A stretch of DNA of 64,000 nucleotides from JANSWY01 sp965243755. GTDB lineage: Bacteria > Bacteroidota > Bacteroidia > Cytophagales > Cyclobacteriaceae. A program made the position numbers and the translations under genes. The stretch spans positions 320,853-384,852 of the forward strand of contig CBDEVW010000005.1 of NCBI GenBank assembly GCA_965243755.1, written 5' to 3'. Position 1 is the stretch's first letter. Every line of letters begins with the position of its first letter. Under the pieces are notes generated by a model that saw only the letters and a list, made by a program, of their open reading frames with translations, had not been told where the DNA came from and did no database searches. This document shows positions 27,748 through 35,928 of this stretch, in pieces.

Positions 27748-29271
27748 ATGCCACTGGAAATCCTGGATACCACCTTAAGAGATGGTGAACAAACTTCCGG
27801 AGTTTCGTTTACCAACAAGGAGAAACTGAGCCTGGCACAGCTGCTATTGGAGGAGCTCAGGGTGGACCGGTTGGAGATTGCTTCAGCCAGGGTTTCTGAT
27901 GGTGAGTTTGAGGCAGCAAAGAGTATTTTCAACTGGGCCCGGGAAAATGGGTACCAGGATAGAATTGAAGTCCTGGGGTTTATAGATGGTGAAGTAAGCC
28001 TGGAGTGGATCAGAGATGCTGGAGGGAAGGTGGATAACCTACTTTGCAAAGGGTCATTGAAGCATTGTGAGAAACAATTGCGCAAATCACCTGAAGAGCA
28101 TCTGGCAGACATCAAAAACACAATAGCGCTGGCTGATAAGATGGGCATTGGAGTCAACGTGTACCTTGAGGACTGGTCCAATGGCATGAAAGATTCTCCG
28201 GAGTACGTTTACATGCTGTTAGAAGGCCTGAAAGACACCAACGTGAAAAGGATCATGCTTCCTGATACGCTGGGGATATTAAACCACGAAGAAGTGGCAC
28301 AGTATTGCCGTGAAATGGTTAATCGTTTTCCAGGATTTGCATTTGATTTTCATGCCCACAACGACTATGATCTTTCGGTAGCCAATGTATATGAAGCGGT
28401 AAAAGCGGGAATCTCTGGCATTCATACGACGCTAAATGGGTTGGGTGAGAGAGCGGGGAATGTCCCTTTGTCCAGTGTGATTGGTGTGATGAAGGATCAC
28501 CTTAAAAAGGACCTGAATGTTGACGAATCCAAACTGTATAAGGTTAGCAAAGTTGTTGAGTCTTTTTCAGGGATCAGGATTCCTCAAAACAAGCCACTGA
28601 TTGGTGAATTTGTGTTTACACAAACCAGTGGGATACATGCTGATGGTGACAACAAAGATAATCTCTACCAAAATGAGCTGGACCCATCAAGGTTTGGCAG
28701 AACATATAGCTATGCTTTAGGTAAATTGTCCGGTAAGTCAAGTATTCACAAGAATCTGCAGGAACTGGGCATTGATCTTAGTCCTGAGGACACCAAAAAG
28801 GTGACCAAAAAGATCATTGAGCTTGGAGATAAAAAGGAAACGATCACGAAGGAGGACCTGCCATTCATTATCAAGGATGTGTTAGGGGCGGAAGTGCAGG
28901 ACCCCACGGTGAAGATTGTCAATTACTCACTTTCCGTGGCACAAGGACTTAAGTCAATGGCCACTCTGAGTGTAGAAATTGACAAAAAGATATATGAAGA
29001 AACATCTTCTGGTGATGGTCAGTATGACGCATTTATGAATTCATTGAGTAAGATCTACCAGAAGTTGGGAAGATCTTTTCCAAAATTGGTAGATTACGAA
29101 GTTCAGATTCCTCCGGGAGGAAACACCGATGCATTAGTAATTACGATCATTACCTGGGAAAATGGTTATCGATTCAAAACCAGAGGATTGGATCCTGACC
29201 AAACGGTGGCTGCTATTAAGGCCACCATCAAAATGTTAAATATCATAGAGAATCAAAATAATCATATTTAA
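27748..29271 (+). CDS. leuA: 2-isopropylmalate synthase-like enzyme with LeuA regulatory domain
   Basis: 507-residue DRE-TIM metallolyase with DTTLRDGEQ at the start, the metal ligands HAHND in the middle, and a C-terminal LeuA allosteric domain. It condenses an acyl-CoA with a 2-oxo acid. Its position between leuCD and leuB supports the 2-isopropylmalate synthase step (acetyl-CoA plus 2-oxoisovalerate). The sequence type is close to the citramalate synthase-like branch common in Bacteroidota leu operons, so use of pyruvate to feed isoleucine synthesis is a second possibility. The leuA symbol is therefore tentative. Confidence 0.8.
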   Translation: MPLEILDTTLRDGEQTSGVSFTNKEKLSLAQLLLEELRVDRLEIASARVSDGEFEAAKSIFNWARENGYQDRIEVLGFIDGEVSLEWIRDAGGKVDNLLCKGSLKHCEKQLRKSPEEHLADIKNTIALADKMGIGVNVYLEDWSNGMKDSPEYVYMLLEGLKDTNVKRIMLPDTLGILNHEEVAQYCREMVNRFPGFAFDFHAHNDYDLSVANVYEAVKAGISGIHTTLNGLGERAGNVPLSSVIGVMKDHLKKDLNVDESKLYKVSKVVESFSGIRIPQNKPLIGEFVFTQTSGIHADGDNKDNLYQNELDPSRFGRTYSYALGKLSGKSSIHKNLQELGIDLSPEDTKKVTKKIIELGDKKETITKEDLPFIIKDVLGAEVQDPTVKIVNYSLSVAQGLKSMATLSVEIDKKIYEETSSGDGQYDAFMNSLSKIYQKLGRSFPKLVDYEVQIPPGGNTDALVITIITWENGYRFKTRGLDPDQTVAAIKATIKMLNIIENQNNHI

Positions 29272-29273
29272 TT

Positions 29274-30347
29274 ATGGATTTTAAAATTGGCGTATTACCT
29301 GGCGATGGAATTGGTCCTGAGATAGTGGAGCAGGCGATCAAAGTGTTGAAAGCGGTAGGGGAAAAGTATAACCACAAATTTGAACTAACCTACGCTCCTG
29401 TGGGGGCTACTGCTATTGATGAAACCGGAGATCCTTATCCTGAAAGTACACATGAGGTTTGCATGAACTCTGATGCCGTATTATTTGGAGCCATTGGGGA
29501 TCCGAAATATGACAATGACCCCAAGGCGAAGGTAAGACCTGAACAGGGATTATTAGCCATGAGAAAGAAGCTGGGGCTTTACGCTAACATCCGACCGGTT
29601 ACAACTTTTCAGTCACTAATACATAAGAGTCCCTTACGACAAGATATAGTGGAAGGAGCTGACTTTGTGGTTGTGCGAGAACTGACCGGAGGGATATATT
29701 TTGGGCAGCCACGAGGTAGAACGGAAGACCAAAAAACTGCATTTGATACCTGCGTGTACACCGTTGAAGAGATTGATAGAATTCTTAAGCTGGCGTATTC
29801 TTACGCTGAAAAAAGGAATAAAAGGTTGACAGTTGTCGATAAAGCCAATGTTTTGGGTACTTCCAGATTGTGGAGGGAAGTTGCCCAGGAGATGGAGAAA
29901 TCATATCCGCAGGTGGAGACGGATTACATGTTTGTTGATAACGCAGCAATGCAGTTAATACAATGGCCTAAAAAGTTTGATGTAATGGTTACTGAGAACA
30001 TGTTTGGAGATATTTTATCAGATGAGGCCAGCGTAATTACAGGATCGCTGGGGTTATTGCCATCTGCATCTATAGGGACACATACTTCAGTATTCGAACC
30101 AATTCACGGGTCATACCCGCAAGCTGCTGGTAAAGACATAGCCAATCCGATTGCAACAATACTATCAGCTGCCATGTTGTTAGAATCCCTTGACTTATTG
30201 GAAGAAGCTGCTGCAGTAAGAAAGTCTGTAGATGACTCGCTTGAAGCTGGCGTTGTAACAGAAGATATCGCTGAAGGTAAGGCATACAAAACTTCCGAAG
30301 TGGGAGACTGGTTGTCACAGCATTTGCTGGAGCCCTCATTGACATAA
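29274..30347 (+). CDS. leuB: 3-isopropylmalate dehydrogenase
   Basis: NAD-dependent beta-decarboxylating dehydrogenase for the third step of leucine synthesis, 357 residues. The N-terminus LPGDGIGPEI, the substrate-binding RELTGGIYFG, the metal site NMFGDILSDEAS and the NAD-binding EPIHGSYPQAAGKDIANP stretch are all present. It is the last gene of the leu cluster and is followed by a strong terminator. Confidence 0.97.
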   Translation: MDFKIGVLPGDGIGPEIVEQAIKVLKAVGEKYNHKFELTYAPVGATAIDETGDPYPESTHEVCMNSDAVLFGAIGDPKYDNDPKAKVRPEQGLLAMRKKLGLYANIRPVTTFQSLIHKSPLRQDIVEGADFVVVRELTGGIYFGQPRGRTEDQKTAFDTCVYTVEEIDRILKLAYSYAEKRNKRLTVVDKANVLGTSRLWREVAQEMEKSYPQVETDYMFVDNAAMQLIQWPKKFDVMVTENMFGDILSDEASVITGSLGLLPSASIGTHTSVFEPIHGSYPQAAGKDIANPIATILSAAMLLESLDLLEEAAAVRKSVDDSLEAGVVTEDIAEGKAYKTSEVGDWLSQHLLEPSLT

Positions 30348-30374
30348 AATTTAAGTGAACATACACAAAGTAAT

Positions 30375-30407
30375 AAAGCCCACTTATCACAAGTTGGGCT
30401 TTTTTTG
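30375..30407 (+). terminator. Terminator of the leu operon
   Basis: AAAGCCCA (30375-30382) pairs with TGGGCTTT (30395-30402), extended by CTT/AAG around one bulged base, then a run of T. It lies 28 bp after leuB. Confidence 0.9.
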
Positions 30408-30440
30408 GTACCAAACGACGCAATTGTCGTATTTAGGTCT

Positions 30441-31346
30441 ATGAAGATTTTTTATTTGCTGGTCATGTTGAGCTCATTTACTCTTCGGGGTTCATTTCAT
30501 CATGATCCTTTCGGAAATTATCTTCAAAGGCACGCTGTTGAAGTTTCTGGTGAAGATATAATTTCACAGATTGCTTATTTTCTGGATGACAGATTTCGGA
30601 AGAAAGCATTTTATTGGAATCCGGGAACCTTGAATACCACTGTAGGGAGTTTCGAAGTTCGGCAGATGAAATTTAATACCATCAGTAATGCCATTTATAT
30701 TCAGCAGGATAATAAGGTGTACAGGTTGAATGCTGCAACAATAGCGTCTTTCAATATTACAATTGGCAGTAGGAACAGGTATTTCGAAAAAGGTTATGCC
30801 ATTCCTGCTTCTTCCAGCATTTCAGCTTCATTTAATTTGACTACATTAGAATTTTATCAATACCTGAATGGGTATAGAGAAATCGAAATGATGGAAGTAG
30901 TGACTACATCCAGTCAGTATGAGAAAAATTTAGGGACTGCTACTATTGCATTCAAAAATGCGACTTCCAGCCAAATGAATTCACTGCAACAATATTTAGT
31001 TGAACATGAAAACATTTGGAATGTAAGAGTGGAGGTTCCAGCTCAAGAAGTAAACGACAACACCTTTCTGGAAGTTTTGACGAAGCATAATGGAACCTAC
31101 ATTTTAAAGCACAACTACAAAAAGATAAGTGAGCAGGAATCAGTTTCACTTGTAAAACATCAACAGACTCATGTATTTGATAATAACACCTATTATTTTT
31201 CAAATGAACGCAAGGAACTATTTGAGTTCTACTTTTCCAGAAAATCTATAAGAAAGGGATTGGAGTTTATCGGGTATCAATTGGAAAAGGTACCTTCGAT
31301 CAACAACGAAACAAAATTGATCCAATGGTTCAATAATTTACCTTAG
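30441..31346 (+). CDS. Hypothetical exported protein
   Basis: 301-residue protein starting at ATG 30441 (MKIFYLLVMLSSFTLRGSF), a signal peptide; an upstream frame extension overlaps the terminator and is unlikely. The mature part is rich in Asn, Thr, Tyr and Phe without cysteines, and has alternating beta-like stretches. I do not recognise a domain. Its 3' end overlaps the convergent gene by 17 bp. Confidence 0.65.
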   Translation: MKIFYLLVMLSSFTLRGSFHHDPFGNYLQRHAVEVSGEDIISQIAYFLDDRFRKKAFYWNPGTLNTTVGSFEVRQMKFNTISNAIYIQQDNKVYRLNAATIASFNITIGSRNRYFEKGYAIPASSSISASFNLTTLEFYQYLNGYREIEMMEVVTTSSQYEKNLGTATIAFKNATSSQMNSLQQYLVEHENIWNVRVEVPAQEVNDNTFLEVLTKHNGTYILKHNYKKISEQESVSLVKHQQTHVFDNNTYYFSNERKELFEFYFSRKSIRKGLEFIGYQLEKVPSINNETKLIQWFNNLP

Positions 31347-31695
31347 GGGTTCGACAACATTTCTTTTTCCCCACTCTCATCACGAAACCAATTCCAGCCC
31401 CATATTTGAAATCTCTGGTTAATTCGAAATTGAGATTGAGGTTTTGGGAAGCCTGCCATTTAATTCGCCAGAATGAATTAAGTAGAGGCTTGTAATTAAT
31501 GGGTAGCTCACTTTTGCTGAGCCAGCCAGAAAATCCTAATGATCGACGGAAATTCTCAATGTGACCATTTTGAGGATTGAGTGCATGAATATAAATCCGT
31601 GTCGGAAACATTGATGCGGTAGAATCCTTATTGCCTTGAGCAAATGAATTGTAATAGATAGAAACCACAATGAGGATGATCAATAACTTTACCAT
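31330..31695 (-). CDS. Hypothetical small exported protein
   Basis: 121 residues from ATG 31695 (MVKLLIILIVVSIYYNSFAQ), a clear signal peptide ending in A-Q. The mature part has basic and aromatic residues and the beta-like pattern FWRIKWQASQNLNLNFELTRD, followed by GAGIGFVMRVGKKK. This resembles a short outer-membrane beta-strand fragment. No family is recognised. It overlaps the neighbouring convergent gene by 17 bp. Confidence 0.55.
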   Translation of the reverse strand: MVKLLIILIVVSIYYNSFAQGNKDSTASMFPTRIYIHALNPQNGHIENFRRSLGFSGWLSKSELPINYKPLLNSFWRIKWQASQNLNLNFELTRDFKYGAGIGFVMRVGKKKCCRTPKVNY

Positions 31696-32037
31696 GCTAA
31701 TGTAAACGCCATGTGTCAATTGGAAGGCTATTGATTTTGATGAAATGAATTGTACGTCAATATGAATCTAATTCATCCAAAAATTGCACTTCTTTGAACA
31801 AAGAATTTGACTATTTCAAGAAATTATGCTACATTAATTATGCACAACGGTACCGCTCATATTGCCGTTCCTTAATTTTTCAAGCAGCTACCAATTCATA
31901 ATAACACCTATGAGTTTAGTCTGCTGATATTTGAGATTCGTCGAAAAATGGGTGGTTTTCAGAGAGATAGTTTAAGTGATGTTTGAGTCATTGGTATATG
32001 TAGGGTTATATTGGACGACTGCTAAAAATATCACACA
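31696..32037. other. 342-bp non-coding stretch with one dyad
   Basis: No convincing gene is seen. The only structure noted is the dyad TTCTTTG-AA-CAAAGAA at 31790-31805, a possible operator or very short hairpin. The region separates the small exported protein gene from the divergent lipoprotein gene and should hold promoters for both. Confidence 0.4.
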
Positions 32038-32211
32038 ATGAAAAAACTATTACTTTTACTTGCTTTAACAGGTTTCTTCGCCGCATGCGAAATGCAGGAG
32101 GACCTTGATGAAATTGATGTTGAACAACCTACCACCACTGATGAGGATGATGAGGCTGATACAGGTGATCTTGGTATCGTAGTACAAGTTTCAGTTGAAA
32201 TTAATGGATAA
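32038..32211 (+). CDS. Small acidic lipoprotein (57 aa)
   Basis: Starts MKKLLLLLALTGFFAAC, a signal peptide with a lipobox (FAAC), then a strongly acidic low-complexity linker (EQPTTTDEDDEADTGD) and a short hydrophobic beta-like end (LGIVVQVSVEI). It ends 33 bp before the ATG of the TPR lipoprotein gene, so they probably share a transcript. The protein lacks a recognised family. It is too short for default gene calls but has all the marks of a real lipoprotein. Confidence 0.65.
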   Translation: MKKLLLLLALTGFFAACEMQEDLDEIDVEQPTTTDEDDEADTGDLGIVVQVSVEING

Positions 32212-32244
32212 CAGGTGCCCATAATTCTACCATATCAATGCTTT

Positions 32245-33462
32245 ATGACCAGATTTGCCAGGTATTTTTTAATACTGGTGTTGGTGTTAGCTTTCGGCTG
32301 TTCCGAAAGTGAGGAGCAGGATGCTGCAGAACTGAATAGTATTGCGAGAGAGCTAATTCCATCAGATCTGTCGCAGGCTAAAGTCTATGCGTTCAGTGCA
32401 CTGGAAGTTGCAGAAGATAAAGCTAATCAATACGAGTCTTATTTTCTCCTTGGCTATATCGAAAACAAGTTGGGCAACACTGGCGTAGCGATCTCTCACT
32501 ACATGGAGGCCATTGAGTTGTATCCTGAGGATGAAAAATCAATGCTTGCCCGTAAAAATCTGGGAAGAATTTTTCAGCAACTTGGTAATTATAACCTGGC
32601 CATATTTCACTATTTGCAGGCCTTCGAATATGCCGTTGATGAAAATAGAATTGAATTCCTGATTTTATTAGGTAGATCTTACATGAACCTTGGAGACCTA
32701 AATGTTGCACAGGAGTATTTCCATCAGGCAATTTCAGAAAGCAGAAATGGGAATTATACAAAATGGGTAGCCGTTTCGCTCAATCTGGAAGGGCTGAGGT
32801 CGAGAAAGGCAGGCGACCTGGAGCGAGCTAGAAAATACTATCTGGAGGTGATTGAAATGAAAGAGGACCCTTCTCTACAAAGGAGAATTGGTATCGCATA
32901 TCACAACCTGGGAGATAGTTACCTGGTAGAGGGCGACATTGAAAAGGCAATCCAATACCTGGAATTAGCGCTACCCTACAGAAAAAAGAATAGTGCTTTG
33001 TTCCTTACAAATATGGACCTGGGTGAGTGCCACTTGAAGTTGGGCGACTTAAAAAGAGCAGAGGTATACCTAAACAAAGCAGGTGAATTGTATTCATCGA
33101 TAACACCAAGCCCGGATAAAATTAAAATATTCCAGCACCTGACTAACCTTAATCAGGCACTGGGAAATAAAGACAAAGCTTTAGAGTACTCAAATAAGTT
33201 CAGTTCTGAAACGACCAATTATTTTCAAACCAGAGATGAATATCTACAGGCCACCAGTATAGCGGCTGTGAAGTCTTATGCTCACTTATATGAAGCAGGT
33301 CTTTCTAACAAACGTGTGATCAAAAAAACAGTATACTCCATATGGGCGATAGCTTTGGGCGGAGTGTTTAGTTTGGCTCTGATGATTTTCTTGTGGTTCA
33401 GATATGTTCGAAGAAGAAGCCGAATGAAAATTGAATTTATGAAATTAGTAGAGGGACTGTAA
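32245..33462 (+). CDS. TPR lipoprotein with C-terminal membrane segment
   Basis: 405 residues from ATG 32245 (MTRFARYFLILVLVLAFGC), a signal peptide with lipobox. At least six tetratricopeptide repeats span about 40-320, then one membrane helix (about 365-388) and a short basic tail (RYVRRRSRMK). In Bacteroidota such TPR-TM proteins normally continue into a coiled coil and a histidine kinase or LuxR-type domain. Here the chain stops about 20 residues after the helix, so this may be a truncated sensor or an adaptor. Confidence 0.75.
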   Translation: MTRFARYFLILVLVLAFGCSESEEQDAAELNSIARELIPSDLSQAKVYAFSALEVAEDKANQYESYFLLGYIENKLGNTGVAISHYMEAIELYPEDEKSMLARKNLGRIFQQLGNYNLAIFHYLQAFEYAVDENRIEFLILLGRSYMNLGDLNVAQEYFHQAISESRNGNYTKWVAVSLNLEGLRSRKAGDLERARKYYLEVIEMKEDPSLQRRIGIAYHNLGDSYLVEGDIEKAIQYLELALPYRKKNSALFLTNMDLGECHLKLGDLKRAEVYLNKAGELYSSITPSPDKIKIFQHLTNLNQALGNKDKALEYSNKFSSETTNYFQTRDEYLQATSIAAVKSYAHLYEAGLSNKRVIKKTVYSIWAIALGGVFSLALMIFLWFRYVRRRSRMKIEFMKLVEGL

Positions 33463-33517
33463 CCCTCAGCTATTAATCAGGGATACCACTTGTGTGTAGT
33501 ATCCCCCAAGCCAACCC

Positions 33518-34417
33518 CTAGCAGCATCCATTATTTTCGTTTCCAGCACAACAGGATGATTCAGAAGAATCTGATGAGCAACAAGTGCTCTCAGTGGAAT
33601 CACAACAGGAGCCCTCCTCAAGTTTGTCTGCGGTAACTGTTATGCTGTAGATGTTTGAACCAGACTTTCGAAAATCATCAAGTTCCTTTCTTGAAGCATA
33701 TTGCAATAACGTTTCATCTGAAAGCTCAATTATTCGTTCTTTTTTAATGCTTATATTTTTGAAACCAGCTGATTTGATAATGCCCAGATACCTACCCTTC
33801 TCACTAGCACCAGCAATGCATCCTGCATATAATTCTGCAGCCTTCAATACACCATCAGGAAGTTGTCCGGAATAAACGATATCTGAAATGCTAAAATGAC
33901 CTCCGGCCTTGAGGATTCTGTAGATTTCCTGATATGCCTTTTCTTTGTCTGGGACCAGGTTCAACACACAGTTTGAGATCACCACATCTGCAACATTATC
34001 TTCAATGGGGGTCATTGATTCTATTTCCCCCAGAACAAATTCAACATTTTGGTATCCGAGTTTCTGGTTGTTTTGCCATGCCTTGATGACCATTTCTGGA
34101 GTCATGTCTATTCCGATGACCTTGCCTTCTGGACCAACCAGATTCCTGGCAATAAAAACATCATTTCCAGCTCCTGACCCAAGGTCCACCACAGTATGCC
34201 CCTCTTCAATCACAGCAATTTCTGTAGGTATTCCACAGCCCAGCGCAAGGTCTGCTTTATCAAAGTAACCCTCAATATAATCATACCGGTCAACCATTGC
34301 ATTTTGATCGGAATTACCGCAGCAGCCCTCTCCATTACAACATCCTCCAGAAATTTCCCCAGTTGCAATTTGACCATACGACTCTTTAATACTTGTTTTG
34401 ATTTGATCTTCTTTCAT
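33518..34417 (-). CDS. arsM: Arsenite S-adenosylmethionine methyltransferase with Cys-rich tail
   Basis: 299-residue class I methyltransferase that methylates As(III). The SAM motif is VDLGSGAGND. The three catalytic cysteines typical of ArsM are visible in LALGCGIPT, ISNCVLNLVP and LYAGCIAGA. An N-terminal Cys-rich patch (GGCCNGEGCCGN) and a C-terminal tail of about 30 residues with four CC pairs could add metal(loid) binding sites. No arsR, arsC or arsB is adjacent; the nearest co-oriented upstream gene is sigZ. Its ATG coincides with the edge of a repeated DNA element. Confidence 0.92.
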   Translation of the reverse strand: MKEDQIKTSIKESYGQIATGEISGGCCNGEGCCGNSDQNAMVDRYDYIEGYFDKADLALGCGIPTEIAVIEEGHTVVDLGSGAGNDVFIARNLVGPEGKVIGIDMTPEMVIKAWQNNQKLGYQNVEFVLGEIESMTPIEDNVADVVISNCVLNLVPDKEKAYQEIYRILKAGGHFSISDIVYSGQLPDGVLKAAELYAGCIAGASEKGRYLGIIKSAGFKNISIKKERIIELSDETLLQYASRKELDDFRKSGSNIYSITVTADKLEEGSCCDSTESTCCSSDSSESSCCAGNENNGCC

Positions 34418-34703
34418 GTGTGTATAATTTTGATTTTAACTGTCACATGCCTGCGTGCCGCAATACCGCCACTTCGGCATGCAGGCATGGAATTCGCAGT
34501 AGCTGAAAACTAACCTGTTATGCATATCTAACCTCAATATTCACCACCGGTTGGTGTGTGCTAACTTATGCTCATTTCATGTGTATATAACTGTTACTGG
34601 CAAGTCCTCACGAAATTCACATTTCCCACAACATCAACCAGATAAGCGATTTCAACTTGAATATTCATCATCGGTTGGTGTAGGGAGATCATGCTCATTT
34701 CAT
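34418..34703 (-). repeat. Repeated intergenic element, copy 1 (two tandem units, leader of arsM)
   Basis: Read on the reverse strand, this stretch holds two units. Each begins near ATGAGCAT, continues with ACACCAACCG-TG-TGAATATT, and ends in TATACACATG. The unit next to arsM includes a hairpin: CATGCCTGCGTGCCG (34446-34460) pairs with CGGCATGCAGGCATG (34475-34489) at 14 of 15 positions around a 14-nt loop. The element matches copy 2 at 37981-38136 in inverted orientation, right up to the start codon of the downstream gene. It fills the gap between sigZ and arsM. Confidence 0.85.
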
Positions 34704-34763
34704 AGGTTTTTACTTGAAAGACAGAAACCAATAAAAAAGACGCATGGTAGGAGTAAAAAATTA

Positions 34764-35324
34764 TTAAGGCAATTCAGGTCCACAACCTGAGCAAGAATCC
34801 GAGCCTGAACCGATGAGGTTTCCGTACCGATCGCTTTCCAATCTACAGCAATCAAGGATGAGCTGCTTTAACTTTTGTCGACCTCTTTGTACCCTTGATT
34901 TAAGGCCTGAGTAAGATATGTTTAGTTGATGGGCAATTTCATTTTGTGGGATACCGGCAATTTCAGAAAGAACTAATGCCTCCTTATATTTTTCCGGAAG
35001 TTTCTCAATGAATGGCCGGACGCAACAGTTGGCCACAATTTCGTTGAGTTGATGATTGAATTCTTCCGGGCTGTCAACAAGAATAGCATCAGTTTCATGG
35101 TGCTGACGAGTTCTGAATATATCATTTATGGCATTTCTTACCACGGCTAGCAGGTAATGCTTTGTGTTTTCAGCCTGATCTATTTTGTCAATATTTTGGA
35201 CAATTTTGATGAAAATATTCTGCATGAGGTCATTGACGTCTTCTTCATTTTTAAGTCGTGCAAGCGCATATTCTCTTAATCGATCATGAAAATTTTGCCA
35301 GATTTGATTTACTCGTGGGTCCAT
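34764..35324 (-). CDS. sigZ: RNA polymerase sigma factor, SigZ family
   Basis: 186-residue ECF-type sigma factor. Region 2 is seen in LARLKNEEDVNDLMQNIFIKI, and region 4 in LPEKYKEALVLSEIAGIPQNEIAHQLNIS with YSGLKSRVQRGRQKLK. The tail has Cys residues and the D-R-Y-G-N stretch (DCCRLESDRYGN) that marks the SigZ subgroup, then a GSGSDSCSGCG end. No anti-sigma gene is adjacent. Instead a TerB-like gene lies upstream and arsM downstream on the same strand. Confidence 0.88.
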   Translation of the reverse strand: MDPRVNQIWQNFHDRLREYALARLKNEEDVNDLMQNIFIKIVQNIDKIDQAENTKHYLLAVVRNAINDIFRTRQHHETDAILVDSPEEFNHQLNEIVANCCVRPFIEKLPEKYKEALVLSEIAGIPQNEIAHQLNISYSGLKSRVQRGRQKLKQLILDCCRLESDRYGNLIGSGSDSCSGCGPELP

Positions 35325-35385
35325 TTCGGTTTTTTATTGCAGGACTGTTTGATACTAGAAAAGACGCAATTTCCTTTTAAGAAAA

Positions 35386-35763
35386 TTAAGTGAGTAACTT
35401 TTCGATATCCCTACGGAACCTTTCTGTCAGGTCTCTTGTGAAGGATTTGATCAATTGCTCTTCTTTTTGATCAATCACACCATTGGCTGCAGCAATTTTT
35501 TTCATTAGATCAATAAACTCCTCATATTCTGCAGTTGGGCCATACCCATGGCAAAAGCTGATGACTTTTTCATATACATCTTCCACGGTATGGTCATGTT
35601 CCAGTTCATAGTCAAACGACCACTTGATATTGGAGGCCCAAGGATGATCTTTAATGATTTCTTCAAGGGCCTGCAATTGTTCCGGGTGGATTATTCCATC
35701 AGCTTTGGTAACCGCATAAAGCAGTTCCCCCAGCGTGTCATATAGTCTTTCTTTGTCAGTCAT
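35386..35763 (-). CDS. TerB-like (tellurite resistance-type) protein
   Basis: 125-residue all-helical protein with the acidic TerB pattern: AVTKADGIIHPEQLQALEEII and the repeat-like IAAANGVIDQKEEQLI. TerB domains bind metal ions and occur in stress and tellurite-response systems; the role here is unknown. It is 61 bp upstream of sigZ and in the same direction. A promoter should lie in the divergent gap 35764-35928. Confidence 0.7.
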   Translation of the reverse strand: MTDKERLYDTLGELLYAVTKADGIIHPEQLQALEEIIKDHPWASNIKWSFDYELEHDHTVEDVYEKVISFCHGYGPTAEYEEFIDLMKKIAAANGVIDQKEEQLIKSFTRDLTERFRRDIEKLLT

Positions 35764-35928
35764 GTCGGTATTGGTGTGTGTTTACTTAAAATAATGGTTG
35801 ATTATGGCGGTTCGAAATTTTTAACGCATTTTTTTTCTGAAAAGTTATGGCAACACTAACATCCTGATTGGCCAGGGGGGTGGAATGTTATTCATCACCT
35901 GTCTTTAATATAAACATCGCAAATTCTC

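Noticed and set aside
31790..31805. Dyad TTCTTTGAACAAAGAA as a terminator
   Set aside because: The loop is only 2 nt and no T run follows, so a terminator is unlikely; kept only as a possible operator.
34418..34703. Element as an integron attC site
   Set aside because: The inverted repeats lack the paired RYYYAAC and GTTRRRY core boxes, and no integrase is in the window.
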